A stretch of 15,849 nt of DNA from Collinsella sp. (lineage in GTDB: Bacteria > Actinomycetota > Coriobacteriia > Coriobacteriales > Coriobacteriaceae), in contig DXMX01000046.1 in NCBI GenBank assembly GCA_019413955.1, positions 1-15,849 of the forward strand. Direction: 5' to 3'. The first letter of the stretch is position 1. Every line of letters starts with the position of its first letter. The position numbers and the translations under genes are program-made. Positions 6,291-12,875 of the stretch are shown here, piece by piece. The notes under the pieces were generated by a model that made no database searches, was not told the DNA's origin, and saw nothing but the letters and a program-made list of their open reading frames with translations.

Positions 6291-7292
6291 ATGGATACAC
6301 TGCTCGAGGCCATTGACGTCTGCGATGTCGATGGCTTTTGCTATGGCAACTATACGGACGAGGAGGCCGGCACCGGTTGCACCGTAATCGTGGCACCCGA
6401 GGGCGCCACCGGCGGCGTTGACGTTCGCGGCGGTGCTCCAGCATCGCGCGAAACCGACCTGCTGCGTCCCGAGAACACCGTCGACAAGGTCCACGCCGTC
6501 TGCCTTTCGGGTGGATCGGCCTTTGGCCTCGAGGCTGCAAGCGGCGTCGCTCGCGAGCTTGAGAGCCGCGGCATCGGCCTTCCCGTCGGCCCCACGCAGG
6601 TGCCTATCGTGTGCTCCAGCTGCATCTTCGACCTCGCCTTTGGCGACCCCACCGTGCGCCCCGACATTGAGGCCGGTATCGCCGCCGTGCGCGAGGCGCT
6701 CGACCACACCCCCACCAAGCTCGAACAGGGCAACGTAGGCGCCGGCACGGGCGCTACCGTGGGTAAGCTCATGGGGCCTGCCACCTGCATGAAGGCCGGC
6801 CTTGGAGCTGCCGCCGTGGCACTCGGCCCCATCAAGGTGGGCGCCGTGGTCTCGGTCAACGCCTGCGGCAACGTTGTCGACCCCTTCACCGGCGAGTGGG
6901 TCGCCGGCATGCGCGCCGCAGCCGATAGCGACCAGATCGTCGACATGGAACTCGCAGCCTTTGCCGCCGCCGGATCCATGCAGATGCCGCTCGACCGCAC
7001 CAACACCACCATCAGCTGCATCGTCACCAACGTGGAACTCACTAAGGCACAAGCCACCAAGGTCTCCCAGATGGCCGCAGACGCCTACGCACACGCCATC
7101 CGCCCCACACACACCACCAACGACGGCGACACCATCTACACCCTCGCCAGCGGCAAACTGGGCGCCCAGGCAAGCGCCGCCGTTCCCCTAGACCTGCTGG
7201 GCATGCTCGCCGTAAGGGCCCTGGAAACCGCCATCGTAAACGGAGCCAAAACCGCCAAAACCTCCCACGGAATCCCAGGTGCTGCGAAGTAA
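6291..7292 (+). CDS. P1 family peptidase (S58, DmpA/NylC-like)
   Basis: A 333-residue Ntn-type hydrolase of the P1/S58 family, which includes DmpA aminopeptidase and nylon-oligomer hydrolase NylC. These proenzymes cut themselves between Asn and Ser/Thr and use the new N-terminal residue as nucleophile. The cleavage site is visible as LDRTNTTIS, so N238/T239 is the likely scissile bond and T239 the nucleophile. Other family marks are HAVCLSGGSAFGLEAA (68-83), GNVGAGTGATVGK (147-159) and RPTHTTNDGDTIYTLASG near 271-288. The start has AGGAG six bases upstream. The natural substrate is unknown; peptides with unusual N-termini are typical. No signal peptide is seen, so it is probably cytoplasmic. 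Confidence 0.9.
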   Translation: MDTLLEAIDVCDVDGFCYGNYTDEEAGTGCTVIVAPEGATGGVDVRGGAPASRETDLLRPENTVDKVHAVCLSGGSAFGLEAASGVARELESRGIGLPVGPTQVPIVCSSCIFDLAFGDPTVRPDIEAGIAAVREALDHTPTKLEQGNVGAGTGATVGKLMGPATCMKAGLGAAAVALGPIKVGAVVSVNACGNVVDPFTGEWVAGMRAAADSDQIVDMELAAFAAAGSMQMPLDRTNTTISCIVTNVELTKAQATKVSQMAADAYAHAIRPTHTTNDGDTIYTLASGKLGAQASAAVPLDLLGMLAVRALETAIVNGAKTAKTSHGIPGAAK

Positions 7293-7333
7293 TCTCACTC
7301 GACCGACTACCAACTAATATTTTTTCAGCCCAG

Positions 7334-7374
7334 GCCCCTGTGTACCGCGCGTCGAAGATCTTCAAATTCAAATA
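7334..7374 (+). pseudogene. Relic C-terminus of a glycosyltransferase gene
   Basis: In this frame the plus strand reads APVYRASKIFKFK and a stop. The neighbouring minus-strand glycosyltransferase ends LYRLASKIFKFN. Seventeen bases are identical (7355-7371 and the complement of 7547-7563) and the similarity continues upstream at protein level with one codon missing. No further similarity is visible upstream, so only the last ~11 codons of what was probably a second, convergent glycosyltransferase gene (or an inverted copy of the first) remain. The alternative is a short inverted duplication unrelated to a whole gene. Confidence 0.5.
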
Positions 7375-7400
7375 ACCTGACAATCGATTCTTATAGCAGA

Positions 7401-7510
7401 GGCCCCTTGGCCTTTAGTTTGATACAAGTTCCGCACGAGCCGGAAAGCACTTAATGTGCTTTCCGTGCGAGCAGGACTGTTCGCAGTAACAAACTAAAGG
7501 CCAAGGGGCC
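7401..7510. repeat. Nested palindrome / structured element, copy 1
   Basis: Between two convergent genes lies a 110-base nested inverted repeat. The outer arms, 7401-7421 and 7490-7510, are perfect 21-bp complements. Inside, CGGAAAGCAC (7441-7450) pairs with GTGCTTTCCG (7456-7465) around TTAAT. Between the two stems are TTCCGCA (7429-7435) and CGAGCAGGAC (7468-7477), which can add TCC/GGA and CGCA/TGCG pairs. There is no T-run at either end, so it is not an ordinary intrinsic terminator. The internal motifs recur in the palindrome at 10997-11123. It could be a structured RNA, an unusual bidirectional terminator or a palindromic mobile element. Confidence 0.75.
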
Positions 7511-7542
7511 CAGTCAACCTATCAGCAGCGATTACTCAGCAG

Positions 7543-8574
7543 CTAGTTGAATTTGAAGATCTTTGAGGCAAGACGGTATAGGCCGAGTGTGGTTTTGTCT
7601 CCGGCCCGTCCACGCAGATTGGTGAAGAACCCGACCACGCCGTAGCGGGCACGACGATACATGCGCTCGTCGTAGGCCTTCAAATCATTCCACAGCGTCT
7701 TTAGGCGCTCGTCGGCGCAATCTTCCTCGGAAAGCTTGGTGAGCACCGAGCAGATCGCCATCATCATGGTGAAGTAGCCCATCATGTACGAACGCAGGCG
7801 CGACGACTCGACATCGCTGTACAGGTGGTACGACTCCATCATGATGCGCGTCACACGGAACTGCTGGTCCAGACGCTTGACCATCGTTGCCTCGTTGACG
7901 CTCTGGCCCTCGCGACCGATAAAGTAGCGGTAGAGGTCGATGTCGGCGTAGTACATGGTCTTGCAACGCGGCAGCGGCACGTAGGCGTAGATGTTGTCCA
8001 CATAGAACGTGTGCGGCGGCATGGGAAGGTTGGACTCGTGCAGCACATCCGTCCGATAGCACAGGCTGTGCATAAGTAGGTTCTGGTCCAGGCGGAAATG
8101 ACCGATCTGATCCCAAGAAAAGATCTTTTTGCGCGGCAGGGCAAATTTGTAGCCAATAGCGGTATGCGTGCCCTCGTAAACCTTCTCGTACACGTAGTTC
8201 GAGATAAACAGGTCAACGCGCTGGTCGCGCTCTTCAAAGCCACGCAGAATCGACAGCATGGTCGAAAGGGCAGCGCCGTCAAGCCAGTCGTCCGAATCAA
8301 CAACCTTGTAGTAGGTGCCCTGCGCCTCGCGCAGACCCGAAAGGACGGCAATACCGTGACCGCCGTTCTCCTGGTGCACCGCGCGGATGATTCCAGGATA
8401 ACGGGCCTCCCACTCGTCGGCCTTGGCGGCCGTCTCGTCCTTGGAGCCGTCGTCCACCACGATAATCTCGATATCGGTGGCGTAATTGCTCCCCTCCAAG
8501 ATGGAGGTGATGCAATGGTCCATGTCCTTGGCGGCGTTATACGAGGGAATACCGAATGTTATGACTTTATGCAT
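7543..8574 (-). CDS. Family 2 glycosyltransferase
   Basis: A 343-residue glycosyltransferase of family GT2 (GT-A fold), acting at the cytoplasmic face of the membrane. The N-terminus ITFGIPSYNAAKDMDHCITSIL is typical, IIVVDDGSKDET (38-49) binds the nucleotide sugar and VVDSDDWLDG (91-100) holds the metal-binding DxD. No membrane helices are evident; the C-terminal half is less conserved. ATG at 8574 fits the family N-terminus; an ATG at 8592 in the same frame is possible. Neither has a clear Shine-Dalgarno. The start lies inside the last codons of glf (8-base overlap), so translation is probably coupled. Being next to glf, it may transfer galactofuranose, but the donor is not proven. Confidence 0.9.
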   Translation of the reverse strand: MHKVITFGIPSYNAAKDMDHCITSILEGSNYATDIEIIVVDDGSKDETAAKADEWEARYPGIIRAVHQENGGHGIAVLSGLREAQGTYYKVVDSDDWLDGAALSTMLSILRGFEERDQRVDLFISNYVYEKVYEGTHTAIGYKFALPRKKIFSWDQIGHFRLDQNLLMHSLCYRTDVLHESNLPMPPHTFYVDNIYAYVPLPRCKTMYYADIDLYRYFIGREGQSVNEATMVKRLDQQFRVTRIMMESYHLYSDVESSRLRSYMMGYFTMMMAICSVLTKLSEEDCADERLKTLWNDLKAYDERMYRRARYGVVGFFTNLRGRAGDKTTLGLYRLASKIFKFN

Positions 8575-9769
8575 GGCAGGCGATAATCTCATCCGAAAGA
8601 TCGAGGGCGGAATTGGTCACGGCGTCCATATCGTAGTAACGATACTCGGCCAGACGACCCACCGGGTGGAAGTTCGTCAGGTTCTGGACGCGCTCAAGAT
8701 AGCGCTCATAGAGCTCACGGTTCTCGGGTTCAAGAATGGCGTAGTACGGCGTCTCGCCCGAGCCGGGCGTATAGGCCTTGGAATACTCCTTCATGATGGT
8801 GGTCTTGCCGGGCAGGATCTGACCGGTCATGTTCTTGAACTCGGTAATGCGCGTGTAGTCCTCGCTCGTGGTGTAGTTGACGGTGCCCACGGGCTGGAAC
8901 TGGTCCATATCGAGCGTCTCGAACTTCATGTCGAGTGTGCGGTACGGTAGCGCGCCCAGATCGAGATTGAACAGCTCATCGAGCGGACCGGTGTAGACGA
9001 TCTCGCCACCATAGACCTTGCCGTCGATCTTGACGGTAGTCTCGTCGATTTCAAAGAGGTCACGGGCGTCCACGTCGCAGAACACGTCGATCAGGTCGTG
9101 GTCGAGCATGTGCTCAAAGAGCGCCGTGTAGCCCTCCTGCGGCATGCCCTGGAAGGGAGCTTGCGGGAAGTAGCGGTCATCATCGCCCACAAAGACGGGA
9201 ACGCGGCCGGTGATCGAGGGATCGATCTGATCGGGCGTCTGGCCCCACTGCTTCATGGTGTAATGCAAAAAGACGTTCTCGTAGACGTAATCGGCGACCT
9301 CGGCAAGATCCGGGTCGTTCTTCTTACGCAGCTCCATAATGGGCACCTTGACATCCTTGCCAAAGGTCTCCACGAGCTTCTGATACAGCTCCTCGCCGCG
9401 CTCGTCACCAAAGGCGAGCTTGAGACTCGCATGGTTGAAGGGCACGGGCATAAGGGTACCGTTGATGTTGGCGAGCACCTTGTGCTGATAATCCGTCCAC
9501 TTGGTAAAGCGCGACAGGAAATTGTGCACGCGCTCGTTAAAAGTGTGATAGATATGCGGACCGTACTCGTGGATCAGGATTCCGGCCTCGTCAGTGCAGT
9601 CATAGGCATTGCCCGCAATGTGGCTACGGCGCTCCAAAACGGCAACACGATAGCCGATGGTCTCGGCAAGACGGCGGGCGCAAACGGCACCGGCATATCC
9701 AGCACCGACGACAATCATGTCGTACGCGCCGGCGTTAAAGCCTTCAGGCAGGCCTGAGGTAATCTGCAT
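8567..9769 (-). CDS. glf: UDP-galactopyranose mutase
   Basis: A 400-residue flavoenzyme that interconverts UDP-galactopyranose and UDP-galactofuranose, supplying galactofuranose for surface glycans. The FAD-binding start MIVVGAGYAGAVCARRLAE has GxGxxG at 22-27, followed by HIAGNAYD (50-57) and the UGM-specific GPHIYHT (70-76). The later FQGMPQEGYTALFEHML and the C-terminal GRLAEYRYYDMD are also typical. Length fits the bacterial family. The ATG at 9769 has AAGGAG (complement of 9775-9780) five bases upstream. It is the first gene of an operon with the overlapping GT2 gene, transcribed away from pta. Confidence 0.96.
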   Translation of the reverse strand: MQITSGLPEGFNAGAYDMIVVGAGYAGAVCARRLAETIGYRVAVLERRSHIAGNAYDCTDEAGILIHEYGPHIYHTFNERVHNFLSRFTKWTDYQHKVLANINGTLMPVPFNHASLKLAFGDERGEELYQKLVETFGKDVKVPIMELRKKNDPDLAEVADYVYENVFLHYTMKQWGQTPDQIDPSITGRVPVFVGDDDRYFPQAPFQGMPQEGYTALFEHMLDHDLIDVFCDVDARDLFEIDETTVKIDGKVYGGEIVYTGPLDELFNLDLGALPYRTLDMKFETLDMDQFQPVGTVNYTTSEDYTRITEFKNMTGQILPGKTTIMKEYSKAYTPGSGETPYYAILEPENRELYERYLERVQNLTNFHPVGRLAEYRYYDMDAVTNSALDLSDEIIACHA

Positions 9770-9844
9770 CGATACTCCTTGTCAAAAGCCACGGGCTCGT
9801 TAGCTGGGCTTTTCTCGAACATTCTTCGAGACATATTTATCAGA

Positions 9845-9876
9845 GCGATTATAGCGCTAATGCGTCCTATAATGAG
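9845..9876. promoter_or_regulatory. Divergent -10 boxes between glf and pta
   Basis: A perfect TATAAT lies on the plus strand at 9868-9873 (toward pta) and another on the minus strand (complement of 9848-9853, toward glf). Between them is the palindrome TAGCGCTA (9852-9859). The -35 positions at 17-base spacing are poor on both strands (GCGATT and CTCATT), so an activator or other contacts may be needed. Promoter function is inferred from position in the 231-base divergent gap. Confidence 0.5.
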
Positions 9877-9925
9877 CTTGCCACACAAGGAAAGCTCAAG
9901 CACCGCGGCGTACATAATTGAAAGG

Positions 9926-9948
9926 TAAACCCGCTAGCAGCGGGTTTA
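9926..9948 (+). promoter_or_regulatory. Hairpin in the pta leader
   Basis: A perfect 10-bp stem, TAAACCCGCT (9926-9935) and AGCGGGTTTA (9939-9948), with a 3-base loop and the tail TTCG, lies in the pta leader about 50 bases before the ATG. It resembles the terminator at 14108-14141 (AATAAACCC...GGGTTTATT). Because no plus-strand gene lies upstream, it may act as a leaky attenuator of pta or as an mRNA stabiliser. Confidence 0.45.
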
Positions 9949-10000
9949 TTCGTGAACAGCCGGGTGCCTGGAGCTTAGCGAAACGCTTGTAAGGAGTAAC

Positions 10001-10981
10001 ATGAGCGATTTCCTAAACCGTATGAAGTCTGCCGCCAAGGCCGACCTTAAGACGATCGTCCTGCCCGAGGGCGAGGATCCGCGCACTATCGTCGCGGCCA
10101 CCAAAATCATCGAGGAGGGCCTGGCAAAGATCGTCATCCTGGGCAACCCCGACGAGATCAACGTTCCCGGCGCTACCGTCATCGACCCGCGCAATGCCGA
10201 GAAGCACGAGGAGTACGCGCAGAAGTTTGCCGAGCTCCGCGCCAAGAAGGGCGTTACCATCGAGCAGGCTCGCGCCCAGGTGATGGACGCCACCTACTTT
10301 GGCACCATGATGGTCAAGATGGGCGATGCCGACGGCCTGGTCTCCGGCGCCTGCCACTCCACCGCCGACACCCTGCGCCCCGCGCTTCAGATCCTCAAGA
10401 CCGCCCCGGGCACCAAGCTGGTCTCGGCCTTCTTCGTGATGTGCACCGACACCCCGCAGTTCGGCACTGACGGCACGCTGATCTTCGCCGACTGCGGCCT
10501 CAACATCAACCCGTCCTCCGACGAGCTCTCCGAGATCGCCATCGCCTCCGCTCACTCCTGGTCCACCTTCATGGGCAACGTTGAGCCGCACGTGGCCATG
10601 CTCTCCTACTCCACCATGGGCTCCGCTGGCGGCGAGGTCGCCAAGAAGGTCCAGGAGGCTGTGAAGTTCTGCAAGGAGAAGGCTCCCGAGCTCGCCATCG
10701 ACGGCGACCTGCAGCTCGATGCCGCTATTGTCCCCACCGTCGCCCAGCTCAAGGCTCCCGGCTCCTCCGTTGCCGGCAAGGCCAACGTGCTCGTGTTCCC
10801 CGACCTCGAGGCCGGCAACATCGGCTACAAGCTGGTCCAGCGCTTCGCCGGCGCCGACGCCTACGGCCCCATCCTGCAGGGCATCGCCAAGCCGGTCAAC
10901 GATCTGTCGCGCGGCTGCTCTGCCGACGACATCGTGGGTGTCGTGGCCATCACCGCCGTCCAGGCTCAGATGGCTGAGTAG
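10001..10981 (+). CDS. pta: Phosphate acetyltransferase
   Basis: A 326-residue cytoplasmic enzyme converting acetyl-CoA and phosphate to acetyl phosphate and CoA, the first step of acetate fermentation. The length matches the short single-domain Pta type without the N-terminal regulatory domains of E. coli Pta. Signatures include TIVLPEGEDPRTIVAA (18-33), DGLVSGACHSTADTLRPALQ, FADCGLNINPSSDELSEIA, PHVAMLSYSTMGSAGG and the C-terminal VFPDLEAGNIGYKLVQRFAGADAYGP-type block with PVNDLSRG. AAGGAG at 9991-9996 sits four bases before the ATG. Its partner acetate kinases lie convergently downstream rather than in the usual same-strand pta-ackA operon. Confidence 0.97.
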   Translation: MSDFLNRMKSAAKADLKTIVLPEGEDPRTIVAATKIIEEGLAKIVILGNPDEINVPGATVIDPRNAEKHEEYAQKFAELRAKKGVTIEQARAQVMDATYFGTMMVKMGDADGLVSGACHSTADTLRPALQILKTAPGTKLVSAFFVMCTDTPQFGTDGTLIFADCGLNINPSSDELSEIAIASAHSWSTFMGNVEPHVAMLSYSTMGSAGGEVAKKVQEAVKFCKEKAPELAIDGDLQLDAAIVPTVAQLKAPGSSVAGKANVLVFPDLEAGNIGYKLVQRFAGADAYGPILQGIAKPVNDLSRGCSADDIVGVVAITAVQAQMAE

Positions 10982-10996
10982 CGGACATATCCCCTC

Positions 10997-11123
10997 GGGA
11001 CCCTACAGGGTAAAGCTCTGAAAACGTCCTCGGACATGCATGAAACCCCCGCTGCGCACTTCGTGCGGCGGGGGTTTCATGCGTCCTGCGGAATATTTTC
11101 AGAGCTTTACCCTGTAGGGTCCC
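10997..11123. repeat. Nested palindrome / structured element, copy 2
   Basis: Sixteen bases after pta begins a 127-base nested inverted repeat. The outer arms 10997-11024 and 11096-11123 are perfect 28-bp complements. The inner hairpin pairs 11038-11052 with 11068-11082 (15 bp, GCATGAAACCCCCGC) and continues with CGCAC/GTGCG around TTC. Between the stems are GTCCTCG (11026-11032) and TGCGGAA (11087-11093); read on the minus strand these are TTCCGCA and CGAGGAC, the same internal motifs as in the 7401-7510 element. No T-run follows either outer arm. It lies between the convergent pta and ackA genes and probably terminates or caps transcripts from one or both sides. Confidence 0.8.
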
Positions 11124-11284
11124 TGCCGCCACGTAGCAATCAGGGAATCCGGGGTGGACGGCGGCTTGGCTACGAGCTGGAGCTGAAAATCTGAATGGAT
11201 GGGTGCCGTTGCTGGGAGCGCAGGCGTTGCTGATGATGATCACTTTGGAGATTGAAAGGCCGGTGGGCTTCGGCGGTTGTTGTG

Positions 11285-11470
11285 CCGGAAACTACATCCC
11301 AGTTTGGAGGCGGATTGTGGGATGTGGCTTCCGCTTGGGGCCTGTTTGGGAAACTTTGGGACGGAATTTTGCTTTATTGTGGGTCGCACTTTCCGCAACG
11401 TGCCTCAACCGGAAAGCGTGTCCCAGTATTTGCGCTCGAAATGGGATGGGGTTTCCGCCGTCCGCCTGCT
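11285..11470. repeat. Three diverged tandem repeats with 62-bp period
   Basis: Units start at 11285, 11347 and 11409, each exactly 62 bases with no gaps needed. Aligned positions share GGAAA at 3-7, TGGG near 34-37, TTCCGC at 45-50 and GCCT at 56-59. Units 1 and 3 share more (CCGGAAA, TCCCAGT, TGGGATG). Within units 1 and 3, GGAAA...TCCCA and TGGGA...TTCC are inverted, so each may fold on itself. Short open frames across it change composition with frame and look non-coding. I see nothing recognisable in 11124-11284 just before it. Confidence 0.6.
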
Positions 11471-11473
11471 AGT

Positions 11474-11510
11474 AAAAAAGGCCTCCGGAGCTGTTGCTCT
11501 GGAGGCCTTT
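11474..11510 (-). terminator. Terminator of the first acetate kinase gene
   Basis: AAAGGCCTCCGGAGC (11477-11491) pairs with GCTCTGGAGGCCTTT (11496-11510), one G-U, 4-base loop. On the minus strand it is followed by a run of six T (11479-11474). It begins 22 bases after the ackA stop codon. A standard intrinsic terminator. Confidence 0.9.
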
Positions 11511-11532
11511 CGTTTACTTGCAAATGCGTGCG

Positions 11533-12711
11533 TTAGTTGTTCTTGGTCAGACGCTCGACGTCGTGGGCGATCATGTATTCCTCGTCGGTGGGGATGACCA
11601 TGACCGTGACGGCGGAACCGGCGGCACTGATAACCTGCGGGCCGTTGCCCACAGCCTCGCGGTTCTTGTTGTTGTCGATGCGTACGCCCAGCCACTCAAA
11701 GCAGTCGCAGAAGGCCTTGCGGATCGACCAGTCGTTCTCGCCGATGCCGGCGGTAAAGGTGATGGTGTCCACGCCCGCCATGGAGGCGATCATGGAACCG
11801 GCCTGCTGCATGGCCTTGTATGCGAACATATCGAAGGCGAGCAGGCAGCGCTCGTCACCCTCGGAGGCGCGCGTACGGATGTCGCGGGCGTCGTTGGAGA
11901 TGCCCGAGATGGCAAGCAGACCAGACTGCTTGTTCATCATGTCGTCGACTTCCTGGTAACTGTATCCGCCCTCGCGCTGCAGGTAGCACACGGTGGCCGG
12001 GTCAATGGAACCACAACGGGTGCCCATCATCAGGCCGTCGAGCGGCGTGAGACCCATCGTGGTGTCGCGGCACACGCCGTCCTCGATAGCAGCGAGCGAA
12101 GCACCGTTGCCCAGATGGCACGAAAGCAGGCGGTGGCAGCGCGAGCCCAGGATCTCCTTGGCCATCATCCACTCGTAGCGGTGGCTCGTACCGTGTGCGC
12201 CGTACTTGCGCACGTGGTACTTGTCGCACACGTCCTTGGGCAGCGCGTAGGTGTAGGCGACCTCGGGCATGGTCATGTGGAACGAGGTGTCGAAGACGGC
12301 CACGTTGGGCAGCTCCGGATACTTCTCGCGGCAATATTCGATTGCCGCGGCCTCGCCGTAATTGTGCAGCGGAGCGAGCGGGGCCACCTCAAGGATCTTA
12401 GCCATGACCTCATCGTCGACGACCGCGGAATCATCGAAGTGCCAGCCGCCCTGAACGATACGATGGCCAATGCCATCAATCGTAAAGTCGGTCTTCTCGA
12501 GCTCCTCGAGCACGCGAGCGATAGCAGAGCGATGATCGGGGAAAGGGACCTCCTCGGTCTGCTTGGCGCCACCGTTCTCGGAGTGGCCAAAGATGCCCAT
12601 GTCCGAACCGATACGTTCGCAGTTGCCCTTGGCGAAAACCTCGCGGGTATCGGTATCCAAAAGCTGATATTTAAGGCTTGAGCTGCCGGCGTTGACAACA
12701 AGTACGTTCAT
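11533..12711 (-). CDS. ackA: Acetate kinase (copy 1, canonical active site)
   Basis: A 392-residue cytoplasmic ASKHA-fold kinase that makes ATP and acetate from acetyl phosphate and ADP. The N-terminal phosphate loop MNVLVVNAGSSSLKYQ carries N7. Catalytic and binding positions known from Methanosarcina AckA are present: R84 in GHRIVQGG, D141 in FDTSFH, H173 and H177 in HGTSH, N202 in CHLGNGAS, R232 in GTRCG and E378 in PTDEEYM. GHRIVQGGW replaces the common GHRVVHGGE, and GTRCGSIDP replaces GTRSGDIDP, in both copies here, so these are probably lineage traits. AAGGAG (complement of 12716-12721) is four bases before the ATG. It follows a second ackA on the same strand but has its own terminator and RBS. 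Confidence 0.96.
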   Translation of the reverse strand: MNVLVVNAGSSSLKYQLLDTDTREVFAKGNCERIGSDMGIFGHSENGGAKQTEEVPFPDHRSAIARVLEELEKTDFTIDGIGHRIVQGGWHFDDSAVVDDEVMAKILEVAPLAPLHNYGEAAAIEYCREKYPELPNVAVFDTSFHMTMPEVAYTYALPKDVCDKYHVRKYGAHGTSHRYEWMMAKEILGSRCHRLLSCHLGNGASLAAIEDGVCRDTTMGLTPLDGLMMGTRCGSIDPATVCYLQREGGYSYQEVDDMMNKQSGLLAISGISNDARDIRTRASEGDERCLLAFDMFAYKAMQQAGSMIASMAGVDTITFTAGIGENDWSIRKAFCDCFEWLGVRIDNNKNREAVGNGPQVISAAGSAVTVMVIPTDEEYMIAHDVERLTKNN

Positions 12712-12825
12712 GAGACTCCTTTGCAGTGCAATACGGTCGACGCAGACCCCTTAAGGCGGCCGCATGTTAATAAGAAGTTATCACAGCTTAATAAATAACT
12801 ATCAGGCATATCGCCCAACGAGCGC

Positions 12826-12863
12826 AAAAGAGGGGCTGAACGGCACTTGGTCGTCCAGCCCCT
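12826..12863 (-). terminator. Terminator of the second acetate kinase gene
   Basis: AGGGGCTG (12831-12838) pairs with CAGCCCCT (12856-12863), with inner ACG/CGT pairs possible. On the minus strand it is followed by C and four T (12829-12826). It starts 13 bases after the stop codon of the upstream ackA copy, so transcripts of the two kinase genes are probably separated. The following 12722-12825 must hold the promoter of copy 1; a weak candidate TTTATT-17-TATTAA can be found on the minus strand. Confidence 0.75.
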
Positions 12864-12875
12864 CCCCTCTTGCAA

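Noticed and set aside
11203..11597. Overlapping short plus-strand frames of about 90-106 codons
   Set aside because: Three frames are open over the same tandem-repeat DNA, none has a convincing RBS or family resemblance, and two run through the ackA terminator.
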